From Terriglobia bacterium (lineage in GTDB: Bacteria > Acidobacteriota > Terriglobia > JAIQFV01): 35,049 bases of DNA. Below are positions 7,578 through 15,818 of the stretch, one piece after another; position 1 is the first letter of the stretch, and the number at the start of each line of letters is the position of its first letter. The stretch spans positions 1 to 35,049 of the forward strand of contig JAIQFV010000033.1 of the NCBI GenBank assembly GCA_020073085.1, written 5' to 3'. Position numbers and translations under genes: made by a program. Under the pieces are notes generated by a model that made no database searches, was not told the DNA's origin, and saw only the letters and a list, made by a program, of their open reading frames with translations.

Positions 7578-9161
7578 ATGCAGAGCAAAAACGGAGTTCG
7601 TACTTCCAAATGGCTGGGAGTTGCTTGTGTGATGTCTTGGGCGCTTGTTTTTTGTGCCAGCGAGATGTCATCCCAGATGCAAGAGGATAGGAATGTCCAC
7701 GTAGACAAGACACCGGGGGCTTTTCAGAACCGGGACGAAGCAGCGACCTCGACTGCTGCCACTCGCAAGGGCATACCCGGTGAGTCGCCAATGCTGCCTG
7801 GACATGTCAATCAACGCGAGATTGACAAGGGTGAGCTCCGTCTTGAAGACCTCATCGAAGCAGGTCGCTTTCTTTTTGTGACCCCATTCAACGTGCTGGA
7901 TGGGTTTGGTCGTCCGGCCGCCACCGGCGACGGCAAACCGACCAAGCGGGTTCCGGGCTCGGCCCCCTTCATGATCCGCACCTCAGCGCCGGAAACCAAT
8001 TCCTGCGCCGGATGCCACAATCAGCCTGTCCCCGGCGGGGCCGGCGACTTCGTGGCGAATGTTTTTGTCCTGGCGCAGGTCCGCGATCCCGTCACCGACT
8101 CGGTCTCTGCCGAATTCAGTGATGAACGAAATACGCTTGGCATGCACGGGTCAGGGGCCATTGATATGCTCGCACGCGAGATGAGCACGGATCTGATCGG
8201 GATTCGAGAGGCTGCGAAGAACGAAGCGCGAATACGCGGCATCCCCGTCGCGAAGGCCCTTGTGACTAAAGGCGTCAACTTCGGACAGATTATGGCCGGG
8301 CCGGATGGCAGCATTGATACCAGCAAGGTCGAGGGCGTGGATGCCGACTTGATTATCAAACCCTACCACCAAAAAGGGGTGGTGAATTCAGTCCGGGTCT
8401 TTACCGTCAACGCCTTCAACCACCATCATGGGATGGAGGCGGTGGAACGGTTCGGTCGAGATCGGACGGGCGAGGACGATTTCGACGAGGATGGGGTCCC
8501 AGATGAACTGTCAGTGGGAGACATTACCGCGGCCACAATCTTTCAGGTTTCCTTGCCTGTTCCAGGACGGGCCCTGCCTGAAGACCGCGAACTCCGAGAT
8601 TCGGTGAAGCGTGGCGAGACCGCCTTTACCAGGATCGGCTGCGCCGGGTGCCACCGGACGGAGTTGATTCTGAACAATCCGGTTTACAGCGAACCTAATC
8701 CCTTTAATTCTCCAGGCAATTTGCGGCCTCAGGATGTGGCGCGTCCCTTCACTTTCGATTTGACCCGGGAGGGTCCGAGGCCCCACTTGGAGAGGATTTC
8801 CGGAGGTCGAGCGGTGGTCCGCGCCTACACGGATTTGAAGCGCCATAAGATCGCCGACGAAGCAGATCCGTTCTTCGCCAACGAGCGCGTGGTGCAGGGA
8901 GGAGTTCCACTCGATCAATTCATCACCCGCAAGCTTTGGGACGTGGGCAGTTCAGCACCTTATGGGCATCGGGGTGACTTGACCACCATCAGTGAAGCAA
9001 TTCTCCACCACGCCGGGCAGGCGCGTCCCATGCGTGAGAGCTTCGCGGCGCTTCCTGTCGAGGAACAGGCTGACATTGTTGCCTTCCTGAAAACTCTTCA
9101 AGTGCTGCCCGAAGGATCGCCCAATGAAATTAGCATCAAGAGAATCAAGGCCTTCAAATGA
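7578..9161 (+). CDS. Exported di-heme c-type cytochrome / DHOR-type oxidoreductase, copy 2
   Basis: Encodes 527 aa, nearly identical in layout to copy 1: a hydrophobic export signal (GVACVMSWALVFCASEMSSQ), heme motifs CAGCHNQP and CAGCHRTE, a conserved NHHHGMEAVERFGRDRTGED segment and the C-terminal LWDVGSSAPYGHRGDLTTI. The ATG at 7578 is preferred over upstream in-frame codons because AGGAGAAAGAAC lies just before it and because it matches the start of copies 1 and 3. The stop overlaps the ATG of the next gene (ATGA at 9158-9161), so the two are probably translationally coupled. Most differences from copy 1 are conservative or silent, suggesting both copies remained under selection. Peroxidase-type chemistry is inferred from the family. 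Confidence 0.9.
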   Translation: MQSKNGVRTSKWLGVACVMSWALVFCASEMSSQMQEDRNVHVDKTPGAFQNRDEAATSTAATRKGIPGESPMLPGHVNQREIDKGELRLEDLIEAGRFLFVTPFNVLDGFGRPAATGDGKPTKRVPGSAPFMIRTSAPETNSCAGCHNQPVPGGAGDFVANVFVLAQVRDPVTDSVSAEFSDERNTLGMHGSGAIDMLAREMSTDLIGIREAAKNEARIRGIPVAKALVTKGVNFGQIMAGPDGSIDTSKVEGVDADLIIKPYHQKGVVNSVRVFTVNAFNHHHGMEAVERFGRDRTGEDDFDEDGVPDELSVGDITAATIFQVSLPVPGRALPEDRELRDSVKRGETAFTRIGCAGCHRTELILNNPVYSEPNPFNSPGNLRPQDVARPFTFDLTREGPRPHLERISGGRAVVRAYTDLKRHKIADEADPFFANERVVQGGVPLDQFITRKLWDVGSSAPYGHRGDLTTISEAILHHAGQARPMRESFAALPVEEQADIVAFLKTLQVLPEGSPNEISIKRIKAFK

Positions 9162-10795
9162 CAGCAATAGGTGAAACAACTGTTCCCGTCCCAAGATCCA
9201 AGGTGCCCGCATCACTCATTCATTGGGGGATGGAAATTCTCCTATTCACGATCGCGGCTTCGGGAATGGCGACAGCTCAAAGTCAAAACAAAGAGGCAGG
9301 GGACGCCACCTCGGTACTCGCTCGCGAGCAAAAGAGAGAGGCGGAACGAGCCCGGGCGCTGGTCGAGGGGGTGACCCGATTGCCGTTTGAGTATCGCGCA
9401 GACATTCAGCTCACCGCGATCGAGTCAGGACGGACGCGATCTCCTCAATGGGAAGAGAAAATGCTTGACGCGTTGTTTCGAGACGCCGGCCAGGCCCAAT
9501 ATCCTTACAAAGAGAGGGATGCAACCGGTAATAGAGACGCCCGGTCGATGAGCCTGGAGGGGGCCTTCGGCCTGAATCTGGACGGCTTGAGCGTTCGTCT
9601 CAGAGTGATCCGCGCGATGCTCAAAAGAGATCCTAAGAAGGCGCGGCGGCTGCTGAACGAGATTCGACTGGGGATCCCCTCTTCTCCGTGTAGTTCAACC
9701 ATGGTTTATGATGTGTCCGACTATTACAAGGTCTGGACGGAGGTGAGTGCAAGACAGGACAAGAAACAGGAGAAGGTGCAAGCGGACGAGGCCCTTCTTC
9801 TTCAGCAGCACTTTTGGGCATTGACTTCGCCAGTGCAACTGACCCCCCTGGCCCATCTCATAACAGGCACTGAGCGACCTCACGATGAACTTAATTCGCT
9901 GGCCTACCTCTTTGCTCAACAGCTATACCGCCTGCAGGCAACCGACAGGGAACTGGCTTTCATTGACGGCAAGCAAGAGCTCACCAATGCAATCCGGCAG
10001 ATAATGGAAAAGAGCGGTAAGCTGGCGCCTGCCATCGTTGAATTGGTGCGCGCCTACCGTGACTTTCTGGTGAGAAGCACCACCCCCGTTCACTGTGCCG
10101 ACATCACTGCGGACCGGGCACACCTGTTGCTGCAGCTTAACCGAATGCTGGAAGATTTCGCTCATGGAAGCGGAATAGCCGCTCTCAATAAACAGGACCT
10201 TGAGGCGTCCAAAACAGGAGATTCCGCCCAGGTGGAGCTAATTCCTGATGCCGGCAAGATCAGTTCCGGATTGCTGGGTCGCATATCCAAAGTTCTGAAC
10301 GTGGCGTCAGCGATTGACAGTTCGCCATACCCCGGCAATTGGGAGGCAGACGCCGATGAAATGCTCCAACGAATCGTTGCGCTTGATACCTCAAACGGAC
10401 CGTGTCGTATCTGTCTCTTCTACGAAAAGGAGAGTCTGTTTTTCTTCCTGTTCGCATTAATTCCAGGGGGAACAACAAAGGAGCAAATCCTGGAACATTA
10501 CATTTCTTTCCTGGCGGATGACCCTGCTCAGATGGACAGCCCGATCGAGTGGCTGTTTCGTTTTAAGATTCTCCTGAACACCTCCCGTAAACCCTCGAAA
10601 GAACAGCTGGAGAGCATTGCCAAATTCCAGAAAGGAAGAAAACTCGCGGATCTCCCCGGCGGGCCCAGCGAAATGAGCTCCCGGATGTTGGAGATTTTTA
10701 AGCAGCAGAAAAATGAGATCATCCAAGCCTATTTAATGGCAGATGGAACTTTGAAGATTCCCTACGCGTTGCCCCCCTATGTTCGAGCCCAATGA
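9158..10795 (+). CDS. Exported protein of unknown function, coupled to cytochrome copy 2
   Basis: Encodes 545 aa and begins in an ATGA overlap with the cytochrome stop codon. A hydrophobic stretch around residues 22-40 (HWGMEILLFTIAASGMATAQ) suggests an N-terminal signal or anchor with a somewhat long leader; the Met at residue 25 could be the true start of a shorter signal. The rest is rich in charged helices (LAREQKREAERARALVEGV, VRLRVIRAMLKRDPKKARRL), resembling helical-repeat scaffold proteins, with no catalytic motif I can name. A CRIC motif (GPCRICLFYEKE) occurs near residue 418; it lacks the His of a heme site. Copy 1 of the cytochrome has lost this gene apart from its first bases (1955-1989). 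Function is unknown; a role with the cytochrome is suggested only by coupling and co-duplication. Confidence 0.75.
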   Translation: MTAIGETTVPVPRSKVPASLIHWGMEILLFTIAASGMATAQSQNKEAGDATSVLAREQKREAERARALVEGVTRLPFEYRADIQLTAIESGRTRSPQWEEKMLDALFRDAGQAQYPYKERDATGNRDARSMSLEGAFGLNLDGLSVRLRVIRAMLKRDPKKARRLLNEIRLGIPSSPCSSTMVYDVSDYYKVWTEVSARQDKKQEKVQADEALLLQQHFWALTSPVQLTPLAHLITGTERPHDELNSLAYLFAQQLYRLQATDRELAFIDGKQELTNAIRQIMEKSGKLAPAIVELVRAYRDFLVRSTTPVHCADITADRAHLLLQLNRMLEDFAHGSGIAALNKQDLEASKTGDSAQVELIPDAGKISSGLLGRISKVLNVASAIDSSPYPGNWEADADEMLQRIVALDTSNGPCRICLFYEKESLFFFLFALIPGGTTKEQILEHYISFLADDPAQMDSPIEWLFRFKILLNTSRKPSKEQLESIAKFQKGRKLADLPGGPSEMSSRMLEIFKQQKNEIIQAYLMADGTLKIPYALPPYVRAQ

Positions 10796-10810
10796 GAGCG
10801 CATTCTCGCT

Positions 10811-10953
10811 CTGATTGGGGTCACGTCTTCGCCAGCTGTTGCCGAAACAGAATCGCCGGGGCGGCCCGCAACGTGAAATCATTTGATAATGTTGTAGGCC
10901 CGGTGCCCCCACCGGGCGCTCTCAGGGTTGAGCAGCAGCCCGCGAATAATGAC
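10811..10953. repeat. Repeat block E, copy 2
   Basis: Matches 2026-2173 with scattered substitutions and small indels. It follows the intact 545-aa gene and carries the same hairpin (GCCCGGTG-CCC-CACCGGGC) and the same AATAATGAC ending before the MITE-like left end. It shows what originally followed the cytochrome/545-aa gene pair. Confidence 0.8.
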
Positions 10954-10971
10954 GAGTGTCAGATCTCTGCA
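10954..10971. mobile_element. Orphan left end of the MITE-like element
   Basis: Identical to the 18-bp left end of the copy at 2174. The sequence diverges right after it (AACGGCAATTGGCAATG) and no matching right end is found within the next few hundred bases, so this is a truncated copy. Confidence 0.65.
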
Positions 10972-11019
10972 AACGGCAATTGGCAATGAGAAGTTCGCTG
11001 TGTTCAAAATGAAGAAACT

Positions 11020-11131
11020 GATGAATGGGGTCTGGTCTTTCCATTCTCCAGTTGAGATGTGGAGTTCCGGAAGATCCCGGCCAAGTGCTGGTCGGTCTCC
11101 ATTTGGCCTTCGATCCGATGGATGGCCCGGA
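11020..11131. repeat. 112-bp repeat block, copy 1
   Basis: From TGATGAATGGGGTCTGGTC to GATGGATGGCCCGGA this stretch is almost the same as 13971-14082. Both copies lie shortly to the right of a MITE-like sequence. Similarity stops abruptly on the right in both cases. No coding sense is apparent in either strand. Confidence 0.75.
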
Positions 11132-11613
11132 GTAAGGAACCGTTGGCTTTCGTCTTTCCCTTCGGCCTTCACGAGAACCCATCCTATGTCGTAGCTTACT
11201 ACATAGGCTATTGCGCGATCTGTAGCAGGAGCTGGATTGGAATTATTGGACTGACAGGGAACCACTATGAGATGTTAGCCAGTGATGAGAATTCGTTGCC
11301 AAACCAGGGGCTGACGGTGATCCCCCTCGGGAGCGGGAGTCTGGAGTTCGCCCGATTTCTGGCATACGGCAGGTCTTGGGGAGATGCGCACGGACGACTG
11401 AACGCGATAGCCTACTCTTTTGATGGCCGACAGCTTCATAGGATTTGGTCCCGATTGGAGCTCCCTCAAGGGAAGATAACTGTGACTTCAGCCAAAATTA
11501 TCCTCTCGTTTTTGACCTCGCTCCCATCTTCTTCGCGCGAGCGGATACAAGTGTACACCGTAACCCCCGAGGGAATTCAGCTCCAGAATGCCTCCGAACG
11601 ACCTGCAAAGTAA
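11132..11613 (+). pseudogene. Probable 3' fragment of an unidentified gene
   Basis: An open frame ends with TAA at 11611-11613. Its first part (11059-11131) is 112-bp repeat sequence, so only about 160 C-terminal residues look like protein: LAFVFPFGLHENPSYVVAYY, later GRLNAIAYSFDGRQLHRIWS and ERIQVYTVTPEGIQLQ. No ribosome binding site precedes the frame. The repeat junction seems to have removed the 5' end of the gene. The family is not recognised. Confidence 0.5.
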
Positions 11614-11895
11614 ATTCCGGTGGCATCATTAATGGTGTCGGAATTGTGCGGTCAGGCTTCCACGTTTCATCATTGTGGCGCAGATCGAGACTTGGCCGAG
11701 GCTAAGTCTGCATCGATCACAGACGGCTGCGAAGACCGACAGGGCCTTCCCCTGACACCAACATGAAATGTCGAAGCCCGGCCCATTTTCGACAAGGAAC
11801 ATAGTTATCTATCAACTGGGGCGTCGGATGGTTTCCCGGCCTCGCTGTGCAGGGAGAACTCGATGCGCCTCTTACTACGAATTCTGGAGGACACC
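11614..11895. other. Intergenic region, nothing recognised
   Basis: No gene, repeat or terminator stands out, apart from the ribosome binding site TCTGGAGGACACC of the next gene at its right end. Confidence 0.4.
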
Positions 11896-12195
11896 ATGAC
11901 GATGAGAATTGATCGATTTACTCGTACTTGTCTGGTCGCGATTTTACTGCTGTTGACGCTGATTGCCGCAAGATCATTGTTCCAGCCTCCCGTCGCTCGC
12001 GCGGACGCCGCACCCCAATACAAAACTGAGATCGTCGACCAAGGGTTTCTTGCGACTGACGCTGCTGCTGCCGAAATGATACAGCAGCGTTCCCATGAGG
12101 GATGGCAGCTTGTCACAGCCACAGTCTACTGGCGTGAATATAACCAGAAAGGACACATAATTGGGCCGCTCTATCTGCTCGTCTTTCGGAAGTAG
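11896..12195 (+). CDS. Small exported DUF4177-like protein
   Basis: Encodes 99 aa. The ATG at 11896 has TCTGGAGGACACC upstream and is preferred over an in-frame ATG at 11863. Residues about 8-36 form a signal or anchor (TCLVAILLLLTLIAARSLF) ending near VARADA. The remainder, YKTEIVDQGFLATDAAAAEM then IQQRSHEGWQLVTATVYW, resembles the short DUF4177-type fold: a Y-x-V strand, then a helix leading to the conserved GW-LV turn. Family members are small and of unknown function. It stands alone. Confidence 0.6.
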   Translation: MTMRIDRFTRTCLVAILLLLTLIAARSLFQPPVARADAAPQYKTEIVDQGFLATDAAAAEMIQQRSHEGWQLVTATVYWREYNQKGHIIGPLYLLVFRK

Positions 12196-12695
12196 GTGCT
12201 TGCAGGCGTAGCCCTCGTCCAATTGTTCGGGTTGAGAAAGAATCCGTGCCAGGAGAGGGAGGGTCGCATCTGCAGTTTCCATTCTATCCCTATTGAGCGG
12301 CGTCTTTGGGGGCGGTCTCCGTTTTGAACAAGCCCGTTCCGCTTTCGGTTAAACTCGCCTTGCTTCACATCAGGCCTGACATTGAAAGTAGCTTCGGGCG
12401 GGATCATTAATATCCTATCATCCCACATCGACCTGAAAAATGGATAATGGATTCTGCTGCAAAACCCCCTGTTTGTTGAAACATTCAATTTCTCGGGGGA
12501 TCACAAATGTATCCTGACACGATAGAAATGCATTGTAGGCCTTTTAAACGCGATTTACTGACGGTCTATCAGTCTATACCCCCGAGAAATGACATAGGCT
12601 TCATTCAGAATTGCCTTTTTTTTCATATAAACCCTGTTATTAATCAGACAGGCCCTACGGATGTCCCGTCGCAGTGAGCGAAGAAACGGAACGAG
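12196..12695. other. 500-bp gap without a recognised gene
   Basis: No convincing gene, terminator or repeat is seen. The base composition is more AT-rich towards the right (12,480-12,660), which could hold the promoter for the HEAT-repeat gene at 12696, but no clear -35/-10 pair was found. It shares no similarity with the leader of HEAT copy A. Confidence 0.4.
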
Positions 12696-13562
12696 ATGAT
12701 TAGCATTCGAACGAGAAAGATCGGACGTGTTCTCATCATAATCGTGGCTTTACAGCTTTGCCCACAGCTTACTCAAGCAGTACCTCCTGAGGCTCAAGCG
12801 CCTCGTTCTCTTCAGCAGTTCTTTCAGGGATTAGTGGAGCAATATAGTCCTTCCAAGTTACCTAAAGACGAGGACCTAATGAAGGTCACGGAGCACATCG
12901 CGGACGGACAACCCGAAGAAATTTCCAGAGCCCTGCCCTCGATTGTTGTCGCACTTGCACATCATGATGACAAAATAAAGCTTTATGCCGCTGTAGCTCT
13001 TGGAGACATTGCCTTGCGTCCGGACAGTGGTGAGCTGTTGAAGAAATACCTAAATGCCATAGGCAATCTCTTCAATTCATCCAGCGACCGCTTACAGGGC
13101 TCCGCTGTGCTCATTTTGGGCAGCCTGAAGCCGGCCCCTCCACCGGAGGTATGGCCGCTTCTATTGACGTACCTGAACCGGACGGATCGGGACACACACA
13201 TGCAAGCTGCTGCCATTTTTTACCTCGTCTGGCATTTTCCGCGAAAGCCAGAAGACTTAGACGTGATCGAGCGCTTTCTGTCGCGGCCCTTAGGTGCTGA
13301 AACTAGAATTGGCATTTTGACCGAGTTAGCTGGTTCGCCTCTTAAAGATGTTCGCGTCATTGACATGGTGATTAGATCCCTCGATGACCCTGAGCAGTCG
13401 GTCAGACTCAAGGCCATACAAACTCTCACGCACTTGGGGCAGCATGCGTTGTTGCGGGCGGAACCCGCCATGAAAAGATTGGCAGAGCGCTCCGATGAGC
13501 CTGCCGAAGTGAAGGATGCCGCCCGGAAGGCTCTAAAAGAAATCGGTCCTGGTAAGGATTGA
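12696..13562 (+). CDS. Exported HEAT-repeat protein, single-module copy B
   Basis: Encodes 288 aa. It is a clear paralogue of the 512-aa protein at 5873: the same signal segment (RKIGRVLIIIVALQLC), the shared YSPSKLPKDEDLMKVTE stretch and one HEAT module of about 225 aa. Its N-terminal side resembles module 1 of copy A, while its last ~30 residues (SDEPAEVKDAARKALKEIG) resemble the end of module 2 (TDEPAEVKDAAKKALEEIG). Copy B may therefore be the ancestral form, with copy A expanded, or it may be a recombination-shortened form. The ribosome binding site is weak (GGAACGAG). It is followed 166 bp later by the truncated cytochrome copy 3, and the spacer resembles that between HEAT copy A and cytochrome copy 2. 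Confidence 0.85.
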   Translation: MISIRTRKIGRVLIIIVALQLCPQLTQAVPPEAQAPRSLQQFFQGLVEQYSPSKLPKDEDLMKVTEHIADGQPEEISRALPSIVVALAHHDDKIKLYAAVALGDIALRPDSGELLKKYLNAIGNLFNSSSDRLQGSAVLILGSLKPAPPPEVWPLLLTYLNRTDRDTHMQAAAIFYLVWHFPRKPEDLDVIERFLSRPLGAETRIGILTELAGSPLKDVRVIDMVIRSLDDPEQSVRLKAIQTLTHLGQHALLRAEPAMKRLAERSDEPAEVKDAARKALKEIGPGKD

Positions 13563-13728
13563 GAAGCAAAGCGGTCTATCGGCTCAGAATCGAACCTTTC
13601 GCTTGGCGGTATTAGATTACAGGCTGCTCACATAAAAGCGACCGTACTGAATAGCACTTTGATCTTATTCCCCAGAAGCTCCAAGGTCTTGCCTTTTGAA
13701 TCCTCGTGCAGTCAACAGGAGAAAGAAC

Positions 13729-13858
13729 ATGCAGAGCAAAAATGGAATTCGTACTTTCAAGTGGCCGGCTGTTGCTGGCGTGATGTGTTGGGTGCTTGTT
13801 TTTTGTGCTAGCGAGGTGTCATCCCAGGTGCATGACGATAAGAACGTCCACGTAGACA
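13729..13858 (+). pseudogene. Truncated di-heme cytochrome, copy 3
   Basis: After AGGAGAAAGAAC the ATG at 13729 opens a frame whose first ~43 residues (MQSKNGIRTFKWPAVAGVMC through to VHVDN) match copies 1 and 2. Homology ends at about 13858, where AATAATGAC and then the MITE-like element begin; the frame runs on to a TGA at 13954-13956. No cytochrome sequence resumes beyond the element, so this is a deletion ending at the element rather than a simple insertion. Both heme sites are gone. Confidence 0.85.
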
Positions 13859-13866
13859 ATAATGAC

Positions 13867-13961
13867 GAGTGCCAGATCTCTGCAATCGTTAAATGGTGTT
13901 CCCTCATTGTCAAGACAGCAAACTTTCTTGACCAATTGCCAAATGCAGAGACCTGACACTC
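13867..13961. mobile_element. 95-bp MITE-like element, copy 2
   Basis: Same length and nearly the same sequence as 2174-2268. The ends GAGTGCCAGATCTCTGCA (13867-13884) and TGCAGAGACCTGACACTC (13944-13961) are still almost perfect inverted repeats. Each end has one change from copy 1 (T to C in the left end, T to C in the right end), at positions that do not pair with each other. Confidence 0.8.
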
Positions 13962-13970
13962 GATGAATGG

Positions 13971-14082
13971 GATGAATGGGGTCTGGTCTATCCATTCTCC
14001 AATTGAGATGTGGCATTCCGGAAGATCCCGGCCAAGTGCTGGTCCGTCTCCATTTGGTCTTCGATCCGATGGATGGCCCGGA
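13971..14082. repeat. 112-bp repeat block, copy 2
   Basis: Near-identical to 11020-11131. It lies 10 bp to the right of the MITE-like element and ends at GATGGATGGCCCGGA, after which the leader of the next gene follows. Confidence 0.75.
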
Positions 14083-14167
14083 GACGGTGACATGCTCCAA
14101 GTATTTCGTAACGCTGAAATGGAGATTGGATAGACCCCAATCGCTGATAATCCGTAGGAGAAGGCCG

Positions 14168-15529
14168 ATGAGAAATTGGATTGTGACCATAGCATTCACA
14201 CTACCCACCTTGCTCTTATTCCCTGTGGGCACTCCTGCTCTGAAGATGGGTTCGATTCATGGTGTGGTCGTTGACGAAATAGGGATCCCAGTGAGCAAAG
14301 CAGCGGTTAGCGCCCGGATTATCAATGGTCACATACTTAGCACTCTTATTCGCTATGTTGAAACCGATACTGATGGCCAGTTCTCGCTTGACCGTCTGGA
14401 ATGGGGCGCATATAGGGTCTACGCAAATAAAGAAGACTCTGGCTATCCTGACACCAGTTTCTCGTTCTACAACAAGGGTTTTCCTACAACGGCGACTCTA
14501 ACACCGCAGGCACCGATCGCCGAGGTCCGAATACAGTTTGGTCCGAAGGCTGGGATCTTAACGGGTATGGTAACGGATGCTCTCTCCGGTGCTCCCATTA
14601 ACGCTGGTTTTAAACTCATTCGAACGGGTTCTCCCGATGATTGGATTTCGACCGCGTTACTGGCAAGATATCGTGTTCTGGTGCCCCCGTCCACGGACAT
14701 CACGCTGGAGGTGTCTGCGCATGGTTACAAGACCTGGTACTCCGGCGGCTCTTCCGACCCCTTACGAAGTGTCCCTCTTTGTTTGGAGTCAGGCGTTGAA
14801 ATGAGACTGGATATTCAGTTGCAACCGGAGGATTCCAGTGGAATAAATGCGGTACCAGGACTGACAGCACGACCTCCGGTGTCGGCCAAGGGTGTGCGAC
14901 CTACCATGCCTCCAGCCCAGAACGAAGGCTCCATCCGCGGGACGGTCGTCGACGAAAATGGCATCCTCTTGAGCGGGGCGAAGGTGTTCTTCGAACCTAC
15001 GGATCACCACCAGAGGCACTCGTCAGTTTCCACTGTTGAAACGGATGCTACCGGGCGGTTTGTGATCGATTATTTGGAATGGGGTCAATATCAACTCTAC
15101 GCGAGGAAGGAAGACGCGGGTTATCCGAACACGGTGTTTCCAATTTACAGCAATGGAATTCAAACGAGAGCCGAGATAACATCGCAGGCGCCAAAGGCGG
15201 AGGTAGAGATGCGCATTGGTCCCAAGGCCGGCGTGTTGGCAGGTGTCGTGACGGACGCTAACACCGGTAAACCTGTAGTCGCCGATTTCTTAATCAAGAG
15301 AGTCGCCTCTCCGGACGAGTCGGTTTCACTCCGCTCCTCCGCCCGTTATCGATACCTGGTCCCTCCTTCCACCGACGTAACTCTCGAGGTGTCTGCCCCC
15401 GGCTATAAAACATATTACTACGGCGGTTCTTCGGACCCTTCGCGACGCCTCCCCCTGCGGTTGGAACCAGGGGCCCAAAAGATATTGGATATTAAGTTGG
15501 AGCCTCAGACCGACGGTCCCGCAAAGTAA
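14168..15529 (+). CDS. Exported protein with two tandem carboxypeptidase-regulatory (beta-sandwich) modules
   Basis: Encodes 453 aa. The ATG at 14168 follows AGGAGAAGGCCG; an in-frame upstream extension runs through the 112-bp repeat and is discarded. After a signal (TIAFTLPTLLLFPVGTPA) come two similar modules of about 200 aa each. Each contains a carboxypeptidase-regulatory-like domain (GSIHGVVVDEIGIPVSKAAV; GSIRGTVVDENGILLSGAKV). This is followed by YRVYANKEDSGYP / YQLYARKEDAGYP and a second beta-sandwich domain (GPKAGILTGMVTDALSGAPI / GPKAGVLAGVVTDANTGKPV). The second domain ends with RYRVLVPPSTDITLEVSAHG / RYRYLVPPSTDVTLEVSAPG. Such domains occur in acidobacterial surface and TonB-linked proteins and are thought to be structural or to bind ligands. 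It is probably secreted or anchored at the cell surface; no catalytic residues are seen. Confidence 0.8.
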   Translation: MRNWIVTIAFTLPTLLLFPVGTPALKMGSIHGVVVDEIGIPVSKAAVSARIINGHILSTLIRYVETDTDGQFSLDRLEWGAYRVYANKEDSGYPDTSFSFYNKGFPTTATLTPQAPIAEVRIQFGPKAGILTGMVTDALSGAPINAGFKLIRTGSPDDWISTALLARYRVLVPPSTDITLEVSAHGYKTWYSGGSSDPLRSVPLCLESGVEMRLDIQLQPEDSSGINAVPGLTARPPVSAKGVRPTMPPAQNEGSIRGTVVDENGILLSGAKVFFEPTDHHQRHSSVSTVETDATGRFVIDYLEWGQYQLYARKEDAGYPNTVFPIYSNGIQTRAEITSQAPKAEVEMRIGPKAGVLAGVVTDANTGKPVVADFLIKRVASPDESVSLRSSARYRYLVPPSTDVTLEVSAPGYKTYYYGGSSDPSRRLPLRLEPGAQKILDIKLEPQTDGPAK

Positions 15530-15649
15530 TACGCTTCCGGGTTCCAAGCATTATTTTGTAGCGACCATGCATCGTGTGGATTTGAGCCACAGCGCGCAAA
15601 GATTTGACCCTCCAAAATGATAATCGTTCACTGGCCTGCTCCTTCCCCA

Positions 15650-15690
15650 TTGACACTCTATATGTATCCCGATATCATTCCTATAGAGTG
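15650..15690 (+). promoter_or_regulatory. Sigma-70 promoter embedded in an inverted-repeat operator
   Basis: TTGACA (15650-15655), a 17-bp spacer and TATCAT (15673-15678) make a near-consensus promoter. The same stretch carries an exact 8-bp inverted repeat, CACTCTAT (15654-15661) and ATAGAGTG (15683-15690), overlapping the -35 and reaching the expected transcription start. This is the arrangement expected for a PadR-family operator. The gene that follows is a PadR stub, so the site may now be served by another PadR protein or be unregulated. Confidence 0.75.
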
Positions 15691-15707
15691 CCGATAGGAG
15701 AGATCGC

Positions 15708-15818
15708 TTGAACGTTGAACCGACCACCCTTCTGCAGGGGACTTTGGACCTGCTGATCCTCAAATCGCTGGTCGCGGGCGAGATGCACGGATTGGGAGTA
15801 GCATGCCGCTTCTTGTGA
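15708..15818 (+). pseudogene. Truncated PadR-family regulator (N-terminal ~31 codons)
   Basis: From a TTG at 15708, preceded by ATAGGAGAGATCGC, the frame encodes NVEPTTLLQGTLDLLILKSL and then VAGEMHGLGVA, the typical opening helix and start of the winged helix in PadR regulators associated with acidobacterial permeases. At about 15800 the PadR similarity ends and the frame runs into the start of the permease gene, stopping at TGA 15816-15818. Normal members are about 110 aa, so the recognition helix and C-terminal dimerisation helix are missing. It is not expected to bind DNA. Confidence 0.85.

Noticed and set aside
9158-10795. Heme c-binding site (CRIC) in the 545-aa protein
   Set aside because: The motif has no His after the second Cys, so it is not a CxxCH site.
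13976-14167. N-terminal extension of the carboxypeptidase-regulatory protein
   Set aside because: The extension is translated 112-bp repeat sequence; a good ribosome binding site and signal peptide start at 14168.
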